A stretch of 36,676 bases of DNA from Streptomyces pinistramenti. GTDB taxonomy: Bacteria > Actinomycetota > Actinomycetes > Streptomycetales > Streptomycetaceae. Below the pieces are notes generated by a model, which saw only the letters and a list, made by a program, of their open reading frames with translations, made no database searches and had not been told where the DNA came from. Position 1 is the stretch's first letter. Every line of letters starts with the position of its first letter. A program made the translations under genes and the position numbers. Location of the stretch: assembly GCF_020564935.1 (NCBI RefSeq), contig NZ_JAJCXB010000065.1, positions 1 to 36,676 on the forward strand, written 5' to 3'. Below are positions 36,620-36,676 of the stretch, one piece after another.

Positions 36620-36676
36620 AAGGAGAAGCTGTCAGCCTCGCGGGTCCGCGCAGACGTGGGGCCCGGGGCCCCCCAC

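Overview
The window is high-GC actinobacterial DNA and almost certainly a Streptomyces chromosome core segment. Codon use is GC3-rich, starts are GAGG-led ATG/GTG or leaderless GTG, and there are WhiJ-type XRE/DUF397 regulators, RsbW-like ATPases and a copper/DtpA operon. As far as I can recall, the order from the HtrA-like protease through GDPD, DUF5926, PP2C, aminopeptidase P, the copper/DtpA operon, pheA, serS and the HAD hydrolase follows the S. coelicolor SCO3960-SCO3977 neighbourhood in reverse. That region lies within about 100 kb of oriC. This placement is from memory and was not searched.

Layout, left to right. 1-8.2 kb is housekeeping: the edge of a secreted serine protease (-), a GDPD, an RsbW-like ATPase and a SEC-C/DUF5926 protein (+), an orphan leader hairpin, a prim-pol domain protein (-), then a GAF/PP2C phosphatase preceded by a coupled small ORF, and aminopeptidase P (+). 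8.2-11.4 kb is regulatory: DUF1876, a TetR with a perfect operator, a DUF397 protein with an internal 26-residue duplication, its XRE-DUF5753 partner, and two small (+) genes. 11.4-14.8 kb holds a NiCoT nickel/cobalt permease with a candidate Nur box, a secreted GH76 alpha-mannanase and a cysteine-rich small protein. 14.8-15.5 kb is a graveyard with the 3' tail of an anti-sigma ATPase and the 3' tail of an IS5-type transposase. 15.5-17.0 kb has a repeat-containing lipoprotein and an intact anti-sigma-type ATPase.

17.1-23.4 kb is the most coherent system: a membrane protein, YcnI (DUF1775), Sco, the PCu(A)C chaperone EcuC, a CopC-CopD-YtkA-like fusion and the Tat-exported dye-decolorizing peroxidase DtpA. 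Most of these junctions overlap or are close. In S. lividans, Sco, ECuC and DtpA serve extracytoplasmic copper delivery and maturation of the radical copper oxidase GlxA during morphogenesis. pheA follows after a terminator. The 839-bp gap between pheA and serS carries a cluster of DnaA boxes and two sets of helically phased short repeats; it may correspond to the S. coelicolor DnaA-titrating locus D78.

26.5-36.7 kb continues with a HAD hydrolase coupled to serS and a double-module Lrp/AsnC regulator (-). After it come a DHA2 drug exporter (+), a truncated GyrI-like remnant (-), a FadR regulator with a CynX-type transporter (+), and the cobinamide amidohydrolase CbiZ (-). A TetR (+), a cytochrome P450 (-) and a DUF3159 membrane protein (-) close the window, the last with a perfect palindromic operator over its promoter. 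Several genes (serS, cbiZ, lrp, DUF3159) share the layout TANNNT-N6-GTG, which suggests leaderless transcripts. No rRNA, tRNA or CRISPR array is visible.
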